A stretch of 64,000 nucleotides of DNA from Argyresthia goedartella (taxonomy: Eukaryota; Arthropoda; Insecta; Lepidoptera; Argyresthiidae): positions 23,700,906-23,764,905 of the forward strand of contig OX463818.1 in the NCBI GenBank assembly GCA_949825045.1. Direction: 5' to 3'. Made by a program: the position numbers and the translations under genes. Below are positions 11,305-21,314 of the stretch, piece after piece. Below the pieces are notes generated by a model that saw only the letters and a list, made by a program, of their open reading frames with translations, had not been told where the DNA came from and searched no databases. The first letter of the stretch is position 1. The number at the start of each line of letters is the position of its first letter.

Positions 11305-11495
11305 CATACTTGGTGGTAACATACTTGGATTCTACGTTAAAACTAATAAATTGTTATGAGTCGCCTCACATAGCACTTTTGTATACTTAATTTTATTATC
11401 AGATTTATTGAATAACATTAATGCATTTTTAAAAGTTACGTTAATTATTATTATCATGGAGCTTTGGGCATTGAGGCCATGCATTTTTGTCTTGC
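11305..11495 (-). repeat. LINE 3' UTR copy (same as 12135-12290)
   Basis: Shared blocks with 12135-12290: AACATACTT..ATTCTACGTT, AAAACTAATAAATTGTTAT and CACTTTTGTA, ending before GGGCATTG. Only the 3' UTR of the retroelement is left here. Confidence 0.6.
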
Positions 11496-11499
11496 AAAA

Positions 11500-11800
11500 C
11501 ACAAAACTCAAATCTTTTATTGCTAATAGGCAAAAATAATGCACTTTTACAAGTCAAGCACAAGTCATATTCATGGATAAAAATAAAAAATAAATCAAAC
11601 ATGATCAACTAAACTAATGAAGAATGATTAAGGTTTTAGTTTGAAAAAGAAAATCTCCCTTTCAAGTGGTGATTCAGGGCTGAATCTCGTACAGGAAAAG
11701 GAATCTCCATTAACTCTACCAGTGTTTCGGAAATACGCCCGTCAGAGAAGATAGCACCAAGAAAGTCTACGGGGATGTCAATTTTTAAATTTTTGTATTT
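11500..11800 (-). repeat. repeat shared with 8.4 kb, second copy
   Basis: Matches 8395-8690 block by block (see there). AATAAA on the minus strand near 11520 suggests a LINE tail. Confidence 0.55.
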
Positions 11801-12134
11801 TTTTTTTGTTATTACACAATGTACAATATACAAATAATCTAATCCAATGAGAATACTATTTAATTTAATATTAATATTAAAACATCTTATCTAAAAGTGC
11901 CAATAAGATGTCTCAAAATAACAATCTAACAAAATAAATTAATAAGAACAAAGATAAGCTGTAATGAACAAAACTTATGAGAAACCAGACTGGACCAGCC
12001 CCCCAAGTAGCACCCGTTCACGAGAATGATTCATGCACCAGCCATCACCCCCCTCGCCATATTCGAGGGAGGGGAGCAACCCGCTACACGAGCCGCCGCA
12101 AGCAAAGTGAGCATGACCATAAACTCATGTTTTC

Positions 12135-13290
12135 TTGGTAACATACTTATATTCTACGTTAAAACTAATAAATTGTTATAAGTCATCTCACACAGCACTT
12201 TTGTACAGAAAATTTTATTACCAGACTATTAAATTACATTTATGTTAAATATGATTGCATTGGGGCCATTCAGTTTTGTCTTTAACATAGTCATTAATAG
12301 TGTTATAGGCTTTTTTTTTGAGATTAACCTTAATAAATGTTTTAAACCTTTGCATGGGTAATTGATCAATTCCCTCTGGTAACATTATAAAAGCGTATAA
12401 AATCGAAACAGTTCCACATAAACGAACCATTAACCTTCTGCAACCGAAATCTAGGTACATTCAGTTTATTTTTATTGCGACCGGTTAAGCCTAGCTGGTA
12501 ATGACCCTGCTTTCGAAGCTGACGGTCCAGAGTTCGAATCCCGGTAAGGGCAAATATTTGTGTGATTAGCATGAATATTTTTTTCTTAGTCTTGGATGTT
12601 TTCTATGTATCTATATACATAAGTATTTATCTTTGTTAAATATATTATCGTCTAGTACCCACCCATAACACAAGCCTTATTGAGCTTACTATTTCGCCTG
12701 GTTCGATTTGTGTAATAAGTGTCCTCTAATATTTATTTATTTATTTAATATCGCAATTTTTGACAAAGGTGTCAAAATTTTTCCGAACGCACAATAAGTT
12801 GTCACATATGTATATTTCATATTATATATAGAACGAATTACTCTCTTCTGTAGCACAAATATCGATTGTATATCTGCGGCTTTACCCCACAAGAGAATGC
12901 CATATGACAAAATGCTGTGAAAGTAACTGAAATATAACTAATCTTGCAGTGGCTTCATCAGTATATTGTCTTATTTTTAGTAGGTACAGCAAATGCTGCA
13001 GAGCTCAATCTTCTAGCTATAGACGATGTGTGAGGACCCCACTGCAATTTTGAAACTACACTACCCAAGAATTTAGTTGACTGTACCAGGTCTTAAGGCT
13101 CGTTATTAATTAAAATACTTAAAGTGGGATCCCCTCTGACATTGGGAAGCGAGAATTTTACTTTCTTTTTTATTTAACTCTAAATTATTGGTAGTAATCC
13201 ATTTAAGAACTAGCGTGATTGCTTTGTTAACATCGTCAAACTTGTTCTGGGTTCTGTCAATCTTAAAATTAGGTGAAGTATCAGCAATCA
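12135..13290 (-). pseudogene. non-LTR retrotransposon 3' end, interrupted by a SINE
   Basis: On the minus strand, 13290-12760 gives RT scraps (KFDDVNKAITLVLKW, TNNLELNKK, then SSIARRLSSAAFAV). After a 260-bp SINE-C insertion the frame resumes as NVPRFRLQKVNGSFMW and LPMQRFKTFIKVNLKKKAY, ending WPQCNHI-stop at 12245. A 3' UTR follows to about 12135. RT palm-thumb and C-terminal parts are recognisable. Stops and frameshifts show it is dead, and it is 5'-truncated near 13290. Confidence 0.65.
12480..12745 (+). mobile_element. SINE family C, inserted in a LINE
   Basis: The tRNA-like head starts GACCGGTTAAGCCTAGC and has B box GAGTTCGAATCCCGG. The body TCTTGGATGTTTTCTATGTA and the tail ending GTGTCCTCTAATATT(TATT)n match copies at 24.2 and 52.7 kb (both minus). 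Confidence 0.75.
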
Positions 13291-13294
13291 TTAG

Positions 13295-13570
13295 GCGTCT
13301 GGCTTGGGGACGCCGAGGCGAAAGGACGTGTCCCAGGTTCTCCGCCGGACAATGGACCTTTTTTTTTACCCAAATGACCCATCTGCGACTGTGATTTTGC
13401 TGATGTGAATTGATTCTTAAATTAACATCTTACAATATTATATAATATGTGCTTTTACTTAAAATGAAGTTATTCCTGTGTTTGTGATTGTGTGTGTTAT
13501 ATTGTGCTATGTGTTAAAGTGCAAAGATCTATACTGGGACCCTAGAGATATAGCGGACGCGCGGGCGCAG
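13295..13570. other. no gene seen
   Basis: Spacer between a LINE remnant and a mariner-type element. No recognised feature. Confidence 0.4.
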
Positions 13571-13574
13571 AGCA

Positions 13575-13722
13575 CTGTGAAGTTAGCAGTACAAAGTCTT
13601 AGAAGACGGGGCTCAAATTCAGGGGATTTTGAGCTTATTTTGAGCTCCCAGAATTCGAAGTTTCAGAATTTGAGCTCGAGCGGTTTTCTAAAAAAACGCT
13701 ATAAAACACCAGCAGTGCAAAC
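13575..13722 (+). repeat. left terminal inverted repeat
   Basis: Pairs with 15731-15875 on the opposite strand. It holds GAGCTCCCAGAATTCGAAG and AACACCAGCAGTGCAAA blocks. Confidence 0.8.
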
Positions 13723-13870
13723 TTTGTCAATACAGGTTCACGGATACCTTCAAGTACCCTCTAGTTGAAAATTTAGAACGCTGGCCACAAAAAAGTTTAT
13801 TGGATTCGAATTTCGAATTTTTCATGAAAATAAAAATGTGTACTTTTTAGAATTTTCCTCATTTTTAAAT

Positions 13871-14911
13871 ATGGAGTGGACACTTAAAGAAGACCGTGTC
13901 GCAGTTATTGCGTTGCATCGTTGCGGTTACGCGCCAATTCAGATTTTCGACTTACTGAAAAATTTGAATATAACCAAAAGATTCGTTTATCGTACCATAC
14001 AACGATACAATGAAGACTCTAGTGTAGATGACAGGTCAAGAAGTGGTCGCCCTCGCTCTGTTAGGACTCCAGCAGTGATAAAAGCTGTGAAGGCGCGAAC
14101 TCAAAGAAATCCCATACGTAAGCAGAAACTGTTGGCCCTTCAGATGGGGTTAAGCAGGACCACGGTGAAAAGGGTGTTAAATGAAGACTTAGAGCTTAGG
14201 GCATATCGAAGAAAAACAGGACATCGTTTGGACGCTCGTTTAATGGACCTGAGACTGAAGAGATGCCGCGCTTTGTTGAAGCGGTACGCGGGAAAAAAGC
14301 ATCGGGAAATTCTTTTTTCGGATGAAAAAATTTTCACCGTGGAAGAGAGCTACAACAAACAAAATGATAAGGTGTACGCACACAGCAGTGAAGAAGCGAG
14401 CAACCGTATTCCGCGTGTCCAACGAGGTCATTTTCCATCCTCGCTCATGGTTTGGTTGGGAGTCTCTTATTGGGGCTTAACTGAGGTACATTTTTATGAG
14501 AAAGGCGTAAAAACGAATGCAGTTGTGTATCAAAATACAGTCCTCAAGAACCTTGTGTAACCTGTTTCTCATACCATGTTTAATAACAGGCACTGGGTAT
14601 TCCAACAAGATTCTGCGCCAGCTCATAGAGCGAAAAGCACACAAGACTGGCCGGCGGCGCGTGAAATCTACTTCATCCGGCACGAAGACTGGCCCTCCTC
14701 CAGTCCAGATTTGAGTCCGTTAGATTACAAGATATGGCGACACTTGGAGGAAAAGGCCTGCTCAAAGCCTCATCCTGATTTGGAGTCACTCAAGGCATCC
14801 TTGATTAAGGCAGCCGCCGATATTGACATGGACCTCGTTCGTGCTGCGATAGACGACTGGCCGCGCAGAATAAAGGCGTGTATTCAAAATCGCGGGGGTC
14901 ATTTTGAATAA
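13871..14911 (+). pseudogene. mariner-family transposase, DD37D, one in-frame stop
   Basis: One frame runs from ATG 13871 to the stop at 14911 (346 codons), broken only by TAA at 14558-14560 (codon 230). The N-terminal helix-turn-helix region (residues 1-120) contains a GRPRS motif at 59-63. The catalytic acids are D151 in ILFSDEKIF, D247 in FQQDSAPAH and D285 in SPDLSPLDY. The 37 residues between the last two are diagnostic of the maT (DD37D) group of the mariner family. The protein would act in the nucleus, cutting at the terminal repeats. A GTG-started extension upstream (13838) is possible, but ATG 13871 gives the family's usual N-terminus. A single base change seems to have inactivated it. 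Confidence 0.85.
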
Positions 14912-15039
14912 ACTTTATTACCATAAGAATCTTTGTTTTATTAAGTTCATTTTGCTATATAAATGTTTACATAAATAATAAACATGTCTAAATTATTTCA
15001 TATTGCACATGTGACAGAACTTATGACCTGACTATGTAT

Positions 15040-15880
15040 AGAAAAACTTAGAGATTCCAGAATACAAAATTTCAGATTTCTAGCTTTAGTGTTTTAGATA
15101 AAAAGTGTAAAAACATATCAATTTCATCTATCTAGATGATATTGTTGTATATATGGTTTTTATTTTTTTTCTCGCAAATTACGTAAGTTAGAGAAGTTCT
15201 GATTGCATATTCTGGGAGCTCAAAATCATGTCCAAATACGCTGCGAGTTTCACTTCTCTTCTCAGACTTTGTACTGCTGGTGTTTTATTGCGATTTTTTC
15301 GAAAACCGCTTGAGCTCAAATTCTGAAACTTCGTATTCTGGGAGCTTAACATAAGCTTGCAATGCCCTGAATTTGAGCCCCGTTTTCTATTAATTTCAAG
15401 GTGTTTAATATTTAAAAAAATAGGTTCACGGATACCTTCAAGTACCCTCTGTTTGAAAATGTCGCGAATTCATAGAGGAGAGTTGAAATTTGCACCATAT
15501 ATAGAAAAAGCTTAGAGATTCCAGAATACAAAATTTCAGATTTCTAGCTTTAGTGGTTTAGATAAAAAGGGTAAAAACATATCTATCAATTTCATCTATC
15601 TAGATGACATTGTTGTGCAAATAGTTTTTTTTTTCTCGCAAACTACTTTAGTTAGAGAAGTTCTGATTGCATATTCTGGGAGCTCAAGATCATGCCCAAA
15701 TCGCTGCGAGTTTCACTTCTCTACTCAGACTTTGCACTGCTGGTGTTTTATTGCGTTTTTTTCGAAAACCGCTCGAGCTCAATTCTGAACTTCGTATTCT
15801 GGGAGCTCAAAATAAGCTCAAAATCCTCTGAATTTGAGCCCCGTTTTCTATGACTTTGTACTGCTAACTTCACAGAGCTC
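15040..15880. repeat. tandem duplication of the transposon right end, period ~463 bp
   Basis: GAGATTCCAGAATACAAAAT starts at 15051 and again at 15514. After each copy the same order of blocks leads into a terminal-repeat copy (15270-15390 and 15731-15875). Between them, 15421-15450 repeats AGGTTCACGGATACCTTC in the same orientation as 13734-13752, so left-end subterminal sequence was copied in. Confidence 0.8.
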
Positions 15881-15948
15881 GGGCGCAGGCGAGATCCTTT
15901 GAGAGAAAGACCTTTCTCTTTCAAGATCAAGAATCTTTTCAAGATCCT

Positions 15949-16045
15949 TTGACGACCTCTGTGGTGCAGCGGTTGTGACTCTGCCTACCATGCGAAAGGT
16001 CCCGGGTTCGATCCCCGGCTGGGGGTGAAAAAAAAACCTTTATGT
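15949..16045 (+). mobile_element. SINE family D, 5' head
   Basis: tRNA-like head GACGACCTCTGTGGTGCAGC with B box GGGTTCGATCCCCGG, then an A-tract and truncation. Confidence 0.75.
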
Positions 16046-16049
16046 TATA

Positions 16050-16858
16050 TTCTAACAACCTAGCCTATAATCGTGAAACTCCATGATCTACGCGTTAAAG
16101 TGTTCATTGGCTTGTAAATCACACATAAGTATGTTTAGAGAAGTGTAGTTGATAACAAGAGTAAACCCCTCAACGACCAATGACAGCGATAGAGGTCGAT
16201 GTTCCATTATAGGTTTTAAATTTTATTACAATGGCATGAGGTTTATAATCGCGGTGCCTCAAAATGGGGTTGGGTTGTTGAGAAGTGAAACAAAGCAGTT
16301 TAGTATTTTCTGTAAAATACCTACCGTGTGATGCCGTTATATCCCAGAAGAGTGGTGAAGTTCATTTTGGCTTGTCAATCACATAATTATGTATGGTTTG
16401 ACTAGTATTGCCTAAGGAATGAATAAGAAATGACTACATCAACTAATCTGCAAATACAGTGTAGAATTTAGTGTCGGGTTATTTAATTTAAATCTCATCA
16501 AAAAAAAACGTGTAGCAAGAAACGAATGTCTTAAATAGTAAACCCGCATCGCCAATAAAGCTGTGCTTAAAGGTCCACAATAGATACAATCAACCCAAAA
16601 AGACGCAAGGCAATAATAGCCTAGCTAGTCTAGCGGTAATTCCAGCTCAGTTTACCACAAGGCAAGCAGATGGGCGCAAGCATAAAATACAAATGAGATT
16701 GAAAAAAAAGTGGACGGGTGAAGCAGATAGACTCATAGCATAGCGAGTAGCGACTGGCAGACAATAATATTGTGAAGACAAGAAGACGAAGGCAAACTTC
16801 ATTTAGACAAAAGAGAAGCGAATATTTCAAATAGCTAGTGGAAGGACTCAGTGTGCTT
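16050..16858. other. no gene seen; one short repeat
   Basis: 16213-16260 contains AGGTTTTAAATTTTATTACAATGGCA, which recurs near 46360 (family R). Otherwise no recognised feature. Confidence 0.4.
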
Positions 16859-16860
16859 CA

Positions 16861-17011
16861 TACGGCCGATCCCAATAACCTATCTTCTAACCATAAACTG
16901 CAGATTTGAGACTGCTAGTGTCAAATATGATAAAAATCCCATAGCGCAACTGTCAAATGTAACGCGTAATCTGCAGATCCGAATAGAGATAGGTTATGGG
17001 GATAGGCCGTT
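16861..17011. mobile_element. 150-bp MITE
   Basis: The ends are inverted: ACGGCCGATCCCAATAACCT (16862 onward) against AGGTTATGGGGATAGGCCGT (16991-17010). Inner inverted CTGCAGAT blocks are also present. It has no coding capacity. Confidence 0.7.
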
Positions 17012-17014
17012 AGA

Positions 17015-17740
17015 GATACTGATAAATGCCTCAAGCTACGAAGAAAGATCATCTTGTTAAAAGACAGTGAAACTGACAACTCTCAGAAAAACCAAGCAGA
17101 ACATGAGTCAGCTTGTGGAAACAATGATACTCGAAACGAGAAGGAAAGCTAGAACTTGATTAAAACAACTGCTGCTCTCCACATCCCAAATCCTCCCCAC
17201 TCCACATATCCTATTTTGGCTTTAGGCTGAAGACTCGGTCGATTGAAATCACCCACCTTTCTCTCCCCGAGCAGGTCATTCCGCCCTCCATAAAAACTCG
17301 TGGCCTCTGGTATGCCTCCCAAAGGACAGGAACAGGCTTAGAACCCTGGCTGGAGAAGCACCATTCATTCATTCAATCATTCATTGAGGCATACCCATTG
17401 AGATGAGAGATCCAGATGACCTCTCTGCACTCACATCAACTTTCTGGATTCTATTCCTAAGATAAGACTACAATTGCAATGTAGTGTGCGTGCAAAACTT
17501 ACATATTACTTATACCTAAATAAACTATGATCGATATATAATATACAAAACTGAAAAGTAAATCCGTGTTTTTTTTATATTCATGGCATCCACTATACAG
17601 AACTTAATGCACTTATTAATTAAACCCAGATGCTTATATTAGATAAATAAGAAATAAATTGTGCAGTGTAAATAAAATAAAATTATAAAGACATTATGAA
17701 ATTTATTAAAAATATACAGAAATACATATCTGACATTTCT
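17015..17740. other. no recognisable gene
   Basis: 17360-17395 has a CATT-rich microsatellite-like patch. Nothing else is recognised. Confidence 0.4.
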
Positions 17741-17744
17741 GATG

Positions 17745-18480
17745 CGATTACTGAGTCAAGTTGAGTTGCAGCGAAACTTTGGACAGGAAAAGGAAGTTTC
17801 TGTTGTTCAAGCAATTATATGCCTTGAGCTTGCGCCAAAAAGCATGTCTACGGACGGGGGGAGGAATATCATTCCAGCATTTGGACGCCGCATACCTGAG
17901 AGTACCACGGAATGCCATCGTGTGGTGCTGTGTGTTGAGAATTCCTTTCTTGTGGACGCTGCGCTGCCTGGTGGAAAACTCGAGCTTCTTATAAAGGCAG
18001 TTGGGGGCTTGGGTGCATATAGCACCAAAAAGCAACATGGATAAATGGAGTTTTCGTCGGGCTTCCATGTTCAGGAGCTTTGCATTGTTCAAATGTGGAG
18101 TGATTATGACCTGGGAAGGGCCTTGAATGAAGCAAAATAGTGCACATGCGTTTTGAACTCATTGTATCAACCTTCTTGTCCGGTCAATTATACAGCCACC
18201 ATAAACGACTACACAGTAGTTCAGTCTTGATAATATCAGTGATTCAGACTGACACCCAAATCAGTGCTAAGGTAATCGCGTATATTATAGAGTAGTTTAA
18301 CGCCGTAGAAGCAGTCGCTGACTACATTGCTATATGTTTTTCGAAACTCTTCATCCATTAGTGAGCCGAGATTGTTTGCTACAACCCTTTCACTAGATCC
18401 CCATAATAGCTATATCATTGTCGGCAAGGGCTTGCACCGTATTATAGATTCGATGTTTAGTGCCAAGTTCTATGTATTTT
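17745..18480 (-). pseudogene. non-LTR reverse transcriptase C-terminal fragment
   Basis: The minus strand holds an open 114-codon stretch (18092-17748) with LEFSTRQRSVHKKGILNTQ, MAFRGTLRYAASKCWNDIP and a LLSKVSLQLNLTQ-like end. Upstream broken frames give EEFRKTYSNVVSDCFYG and VKLLYNIRDYLS. The order matches RT thumb and C-terminal regions of a LINE. Frameshifts near 17830 and 18100 show decay. Confidence 0.65.
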
Positions 18481-18639
18481 GACTTGCAAACGAGCAATAA
18501 ATCTACACTTTACACTAAACCAAAAATTCCAGGAACTCGAAAGAGAACCTAACATAGAGTCACGGATTTTCACCTACGGGATGGCAGGGGCGTAGTTGTG
18601 GACATTTTGCCAGTTTAAAAACAAATGACATTGGTGAAA

Positions 18640-19045
18640 TTCATTTAAGTTTCATGCATTCATTAATGCCCTTCAATGCATTAGTCAAAGGGCTATGGAG
18701 CGTTCCATGCCAGGCATAAGGCTTCAAGATCATATTCGCGATATGGAGATATGACGTCGTACTAAAGTGTTCGATGTCGGCACCCCCACTTCAATATCGT
18801 GATTCGGTAGGACACTTGGCAAGGAGAGATGATGGTAGGTGGACTAAGGCGGTAACAAGTAGCTACCTAGAACCGCAAGGCGTCCAGTGGGCAGACCACC
18901 AGCCAGATGGACCGACAATATCATCGCCATAGCAGGCATGCAGTGGCTGCGCTAGGCACAGGACCGCAGTAGATGGCTTGGTATATAGGAGACCAATACC
19001 CAGCAGTGGGTAAATGTGGGCTGATTTGATTGATTTGATGTTTCT
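18640..19045 (+). pseudogene. endonuclease-RT retroelement C-terminal end
   Basis: Broken plus frames contain DDGRWTKAVTS, PVGRPPARWTD, DIIAIAGMQWLR and AQDRSRW, followed by TQQWVNVG-like residues. This is a C-terminus I recognise from lepidopteran non-LTR polyproteins. A TTTGATTGATTTGATG microsatellite at 19023-19040 is the tail. Frameshifts throughout. Confidence 0.65.
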
Positions 19046-19059
19046 TTATGAATGAACGA

Positions 19060-19105
19060 CGTAGCGTCAGGCCTTTTACCATACGGGTTTGCAGAGGCAT
19101 ATCAA
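19060..19105 (-). repeat. repeat family E, partial
   Basis: AGCGTCAGGCCTTTTACCATACGGG is the reversed family core, diverged. Confidence 0.5.
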
Positions 19106-19269
19106 TCATAACTATTGCACTCATATCATTATCTGCATGGCAAAGAACCCACTAATATGACAGAAATGGGAGCAGCCCCCAGTTTCTGAAATTGTGGACT
19201 TATATAGAGGCGCACGTGATAGGCTGACATGAGTTTGACATGAGATTACAAGGGCCAAGGATAGCTTAC

Positions 19270-19405
19270 TTCCTCCGATGTTGTCTGTCAGCGTCAAGCA
19301 GCTCGCTGGTAGAAGAGCTCTTGGGGTCATTGTCCCGTGTGCCGCTACCACGCCGCTTGAACATGCGTCGGAGGCCGCGCAGGAACCGGCCAGTGCGACC
19401 CGCGC
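19270..19405 (-). CDS. second coding exon of an unidentified minus-strand gene
   Basis: A 136-bp GC-rich exon. The acceptor is strong (TTCCCCCTGTTCCCTTCCAG) and the donor is GTAAGC. It starts in phase 1 and ends in phase 2, matching the exons on either side. It encodes about residues 34-78. First comes a basic stretch GRFLRGLRRMFKRR, then a Ser/Thr-rich TRDNDPKSSSTSELLDADRQ. Such a basic, amphipathic start would fit membrane or nucleic-acid contact, but no domain is certain. A 661-bp intron separates it from the exon at 20175-20067, and an 8.2-kb intron from 11070-10941. Confidence 0.65.
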
Positions 19406-19792
19406 CTGGAAGGGAACAGGGGGAAGCAGATAAGTGAAAATATCTTTAAGCTGGTCATCTATAAAGTTTATCTTTAAACATCATCCACTGTCATCTGTTC
19501 TTGGCGAGAAACTAAGAGGGATACTCGGAAATAACTGTCATATGTCGGAGTGGCCACACAAGAAGACATGAATGCATGCATGCATTGTCTCTCTGACTAA
19601 AATAAGCGAAATTCGTATGGGTGGGGTAGCATAATTTGCCTGTCCACTCAGAGTCTTCCTCCACGAACGCGATTCGAACCCGGAACTGGTATCAGTTATT
19701 GTTTTGTAGTTTGGCAAAAACTTGGGTCCCCATTGGGTGTGGCCCTGGGCACATGAACAGACTCTGGAAGGGAAAGCCCCTGCATAATGACA

Positions 19793-19860
19793 ATGTCTCT
19801 GCTGATCGGTACGGCGACCTGGGACCCCTAGCGCATGCATGACATCCGTGTTGCGCCGCC
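19793..19860 (-). pseudogene. decayed duplicate of the 20067-20175 exon
   Basis: Blocks GGCGGCGC, ATGTC(A/G)TGC(A/G)TGCGC, AGGGGTCCC, CGCCGTACCGA and CAGAGACAT occur in the same order as in the functional exon. An in-frame TAG (19830-19828) and a deletion of about 20 bases disable it. Confidence 0.6.
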
Positions 19861-19884
19861 TTTCACAGACTAATTGAGCAGGTC

Positions 19885-20035
19885 AAGGAACAACAATCCA
19901 GTCAACGATATATCACTGGATGCTGTTGGCACAAGACCGGCAAGATTGGTACTGTCACGAGCGCAGTTGTCTATCGGAGGCTGTTTAAATCCTCTGATAC
20001 AAACAGGCCTTATGATGATGATGAATGTGATGGGT
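19885..20035 (+). pseudogene. LINE 3' terminal scrap
   Basis: It contains CAGTTGTCTATCGGAGGCTGTTTAAATCC-type sequence ending in an ATGATGATGA microsatellite, a pattern I know from lepidopteran LINE tails. It lies between the exon and its decayed copy. Confidence 0.45.
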
Positions 20036-20066
20036 CGTTGTCGGCTGAGTGAATGATGATACTAAC

Positions 20067-20175
20067 CATGTCTCTGGTGGTCGGCATGCGGCGGTCGGTA
20101 CGGCGGCTCGAGGGACCCCTCGCGCACGCACGACATCAGTACGCCCGCGCCGCCGCCCTGCGACATGCGCCGCGA
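20067..20175 (-). CDS. first coding exon (start codon) of an unidentified minus-strand gene
   Basis: A 109-bp, very GC-rich exon with acceptor TCTCTCTGTTCCAG and donor GTTAGT. ATG at 20166-20164 opens a frame MSQGGGAGVLMSCVREGSLE ending CAT-G in phase 1, which joins the next exon as Gly. Upstream, the frame is open to the acceptor (SRR), so the start could lie in an earlier exon. The candidate exon at 32917-32858 cannot be coding in this phase because it has an in-frame TGA, so ATG 20166 is the simplest start. Joined to the next two exons it gives 122 codons without a stop. I do not recognise the family with confidence. Confidence 0.6.
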
Positions 20176-20279
20176 CTGGAACAGAGAGACACCTGATCTT
20201 GAGTATGGGATGGTAATGGGCTCCTATGTAAACCAATTCAGCCCGCGCCAGGTTTCCTGGCCTCTGAGCCAGCTGTCAC

Positions 20280-20305
20280 CTCTCTCTCTCTCTCTCTCTC
20301 TCTAG
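20280..20305. repeat. (CT)n microsatellite
   Basis: About 13 CT units. A related (GT)n/(GA) tract lies at 20494-20531. Confidence 0.9.
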
Positions 20306-20493
20306 CATGCATCTCTCTTGTACCCATGCACTGCTACCCCCTCCAGGCGGGATTCAGAGGCCAATATCCCCGATACAATGAAACATGGCTAAGAAATATC
20401 GCAGGGAAGTTTACTACCATTTACAGTAACCTCATAATAATCCGCCCACCCGTTTGACCGCTAGGTTGCCACGGGCAGACACACACACCTGTG

Positions 20494-20531
20494 AGTGTGT
20501 GTGTGTGTGTGAGAGAGGGTGTGTGTGTGTT
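20494..20531. repeat. (GT)n microsatellite
   Basis: GTGTGT tracts interrupted by GAGAGAGG. Confidence 0.85.
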
Positions 20532-20754
20532 CGTCAGACAGGCAAACGCTTCAAACTTATAACACCATCACTCATTTTTCGTAGGGAGTTAAAAACTGTG
20601 TGTTTTTAAAAGAGCTCTGAGACCCGTATTATTTTTAAACCGCTCTCAGCTCTGAGTATTGTGTCAGAAGTGCCACAATGACGGCTTCGCCATATCAAAT
20701 CTGTGATTTTCACGCTGTTGTGATAGATCTCAAAGCTGAGAGCTAAGGAGTCGC

Positions 20755-21310
20755 GTGCCCACCTACGTACAGAGACCTCGTTCGCACGCCATGTTCTTTC
20801 CATGTTCCATTGGAATGAAGAATCTGGTACCCAAGTGGCCTTTTGTCAGATACAAATCAAGAGGACCCACCCATGCAGTTTCCATGCTCACTACCCCACA
20901 ACATAAAACCGCATCCTACGAGCACGGGTTAAGACTCCGGGCCATTCGATTGTGGAATGCACTCCCCTGCACCATCAGGGATAGTCCTACCCTCAATATA
21001 TTTAAAAGTGAAGAAAGTGTTTCCTTTCTGTTTAGAAATATAGCTAAAATGTAAATATTTATAAGTACATATTTATTTAATATTTATTTATATTTAGGAT
21101 GTATATTTTATGTATGTAGTGTAGGCACTCGTATAGTTAGTTTATTGAGTTGTAACATTTCATAGATCGTTAAAGTTGTAATAGTTTTGTTGTGCCCATA
21201 GGTCTACCCGTGCCCAGCGACCAACCTTTCTCATCCTGACTTGGTTTGCTGGAAGATATCTTTTGCTAGAGATAAGCTCGCCTCATGTACATCTTGTTGT
21301 ATTAATTATT
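20755..21310 (+). pseudogene. LINE 3' end: RT C-terminus and 3' UTR
   Basis: An open 99-codon stretch (20755-21054) ends with GLRLRAIRLWNALPCTIRDS and TLNIFKSEE, a C-terminal signature of a LINE reverse transcriptase. The 3' UTR shares CTTGGTTTGCTGGAAGATAT and GATAAGCTCG with copies at 9.6, 43.2, 43.6 and 44.2 kb. AT-rich tail near 21300. 5'-truncated. Confidence 0.65.
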
Positions 21311-21314
21311 TGTG

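Larger units (their letters stand above)
13575..15875 (+). mobile_element. mariner-type (DD37D, maT-like) transposon with ~145-bp inverted repeats
   Basis: 13575-13722 and 15731-15875 are inverted copies beginning CTGTGAAGTTAGCAGTAC. They flank a transposase gene that keeps the mariner catalytic layout. The exact outer limit is uncertain, because similarity fades in GC-rich bases just outside and no clean TA duplication is visible. The right side carries a second, internal copy of the terminal repeat. The element cannot be active because the transposase is broken. Confidence 0.75.

Noticed and set aside
15950..16025. tRNA gene (B box and plausible A box)
   Set aside because: The same head recurs in SINE family D followed by a common body. 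It is a SINE, not a functional tRNA. The same applies to the heads of families A, B and C.
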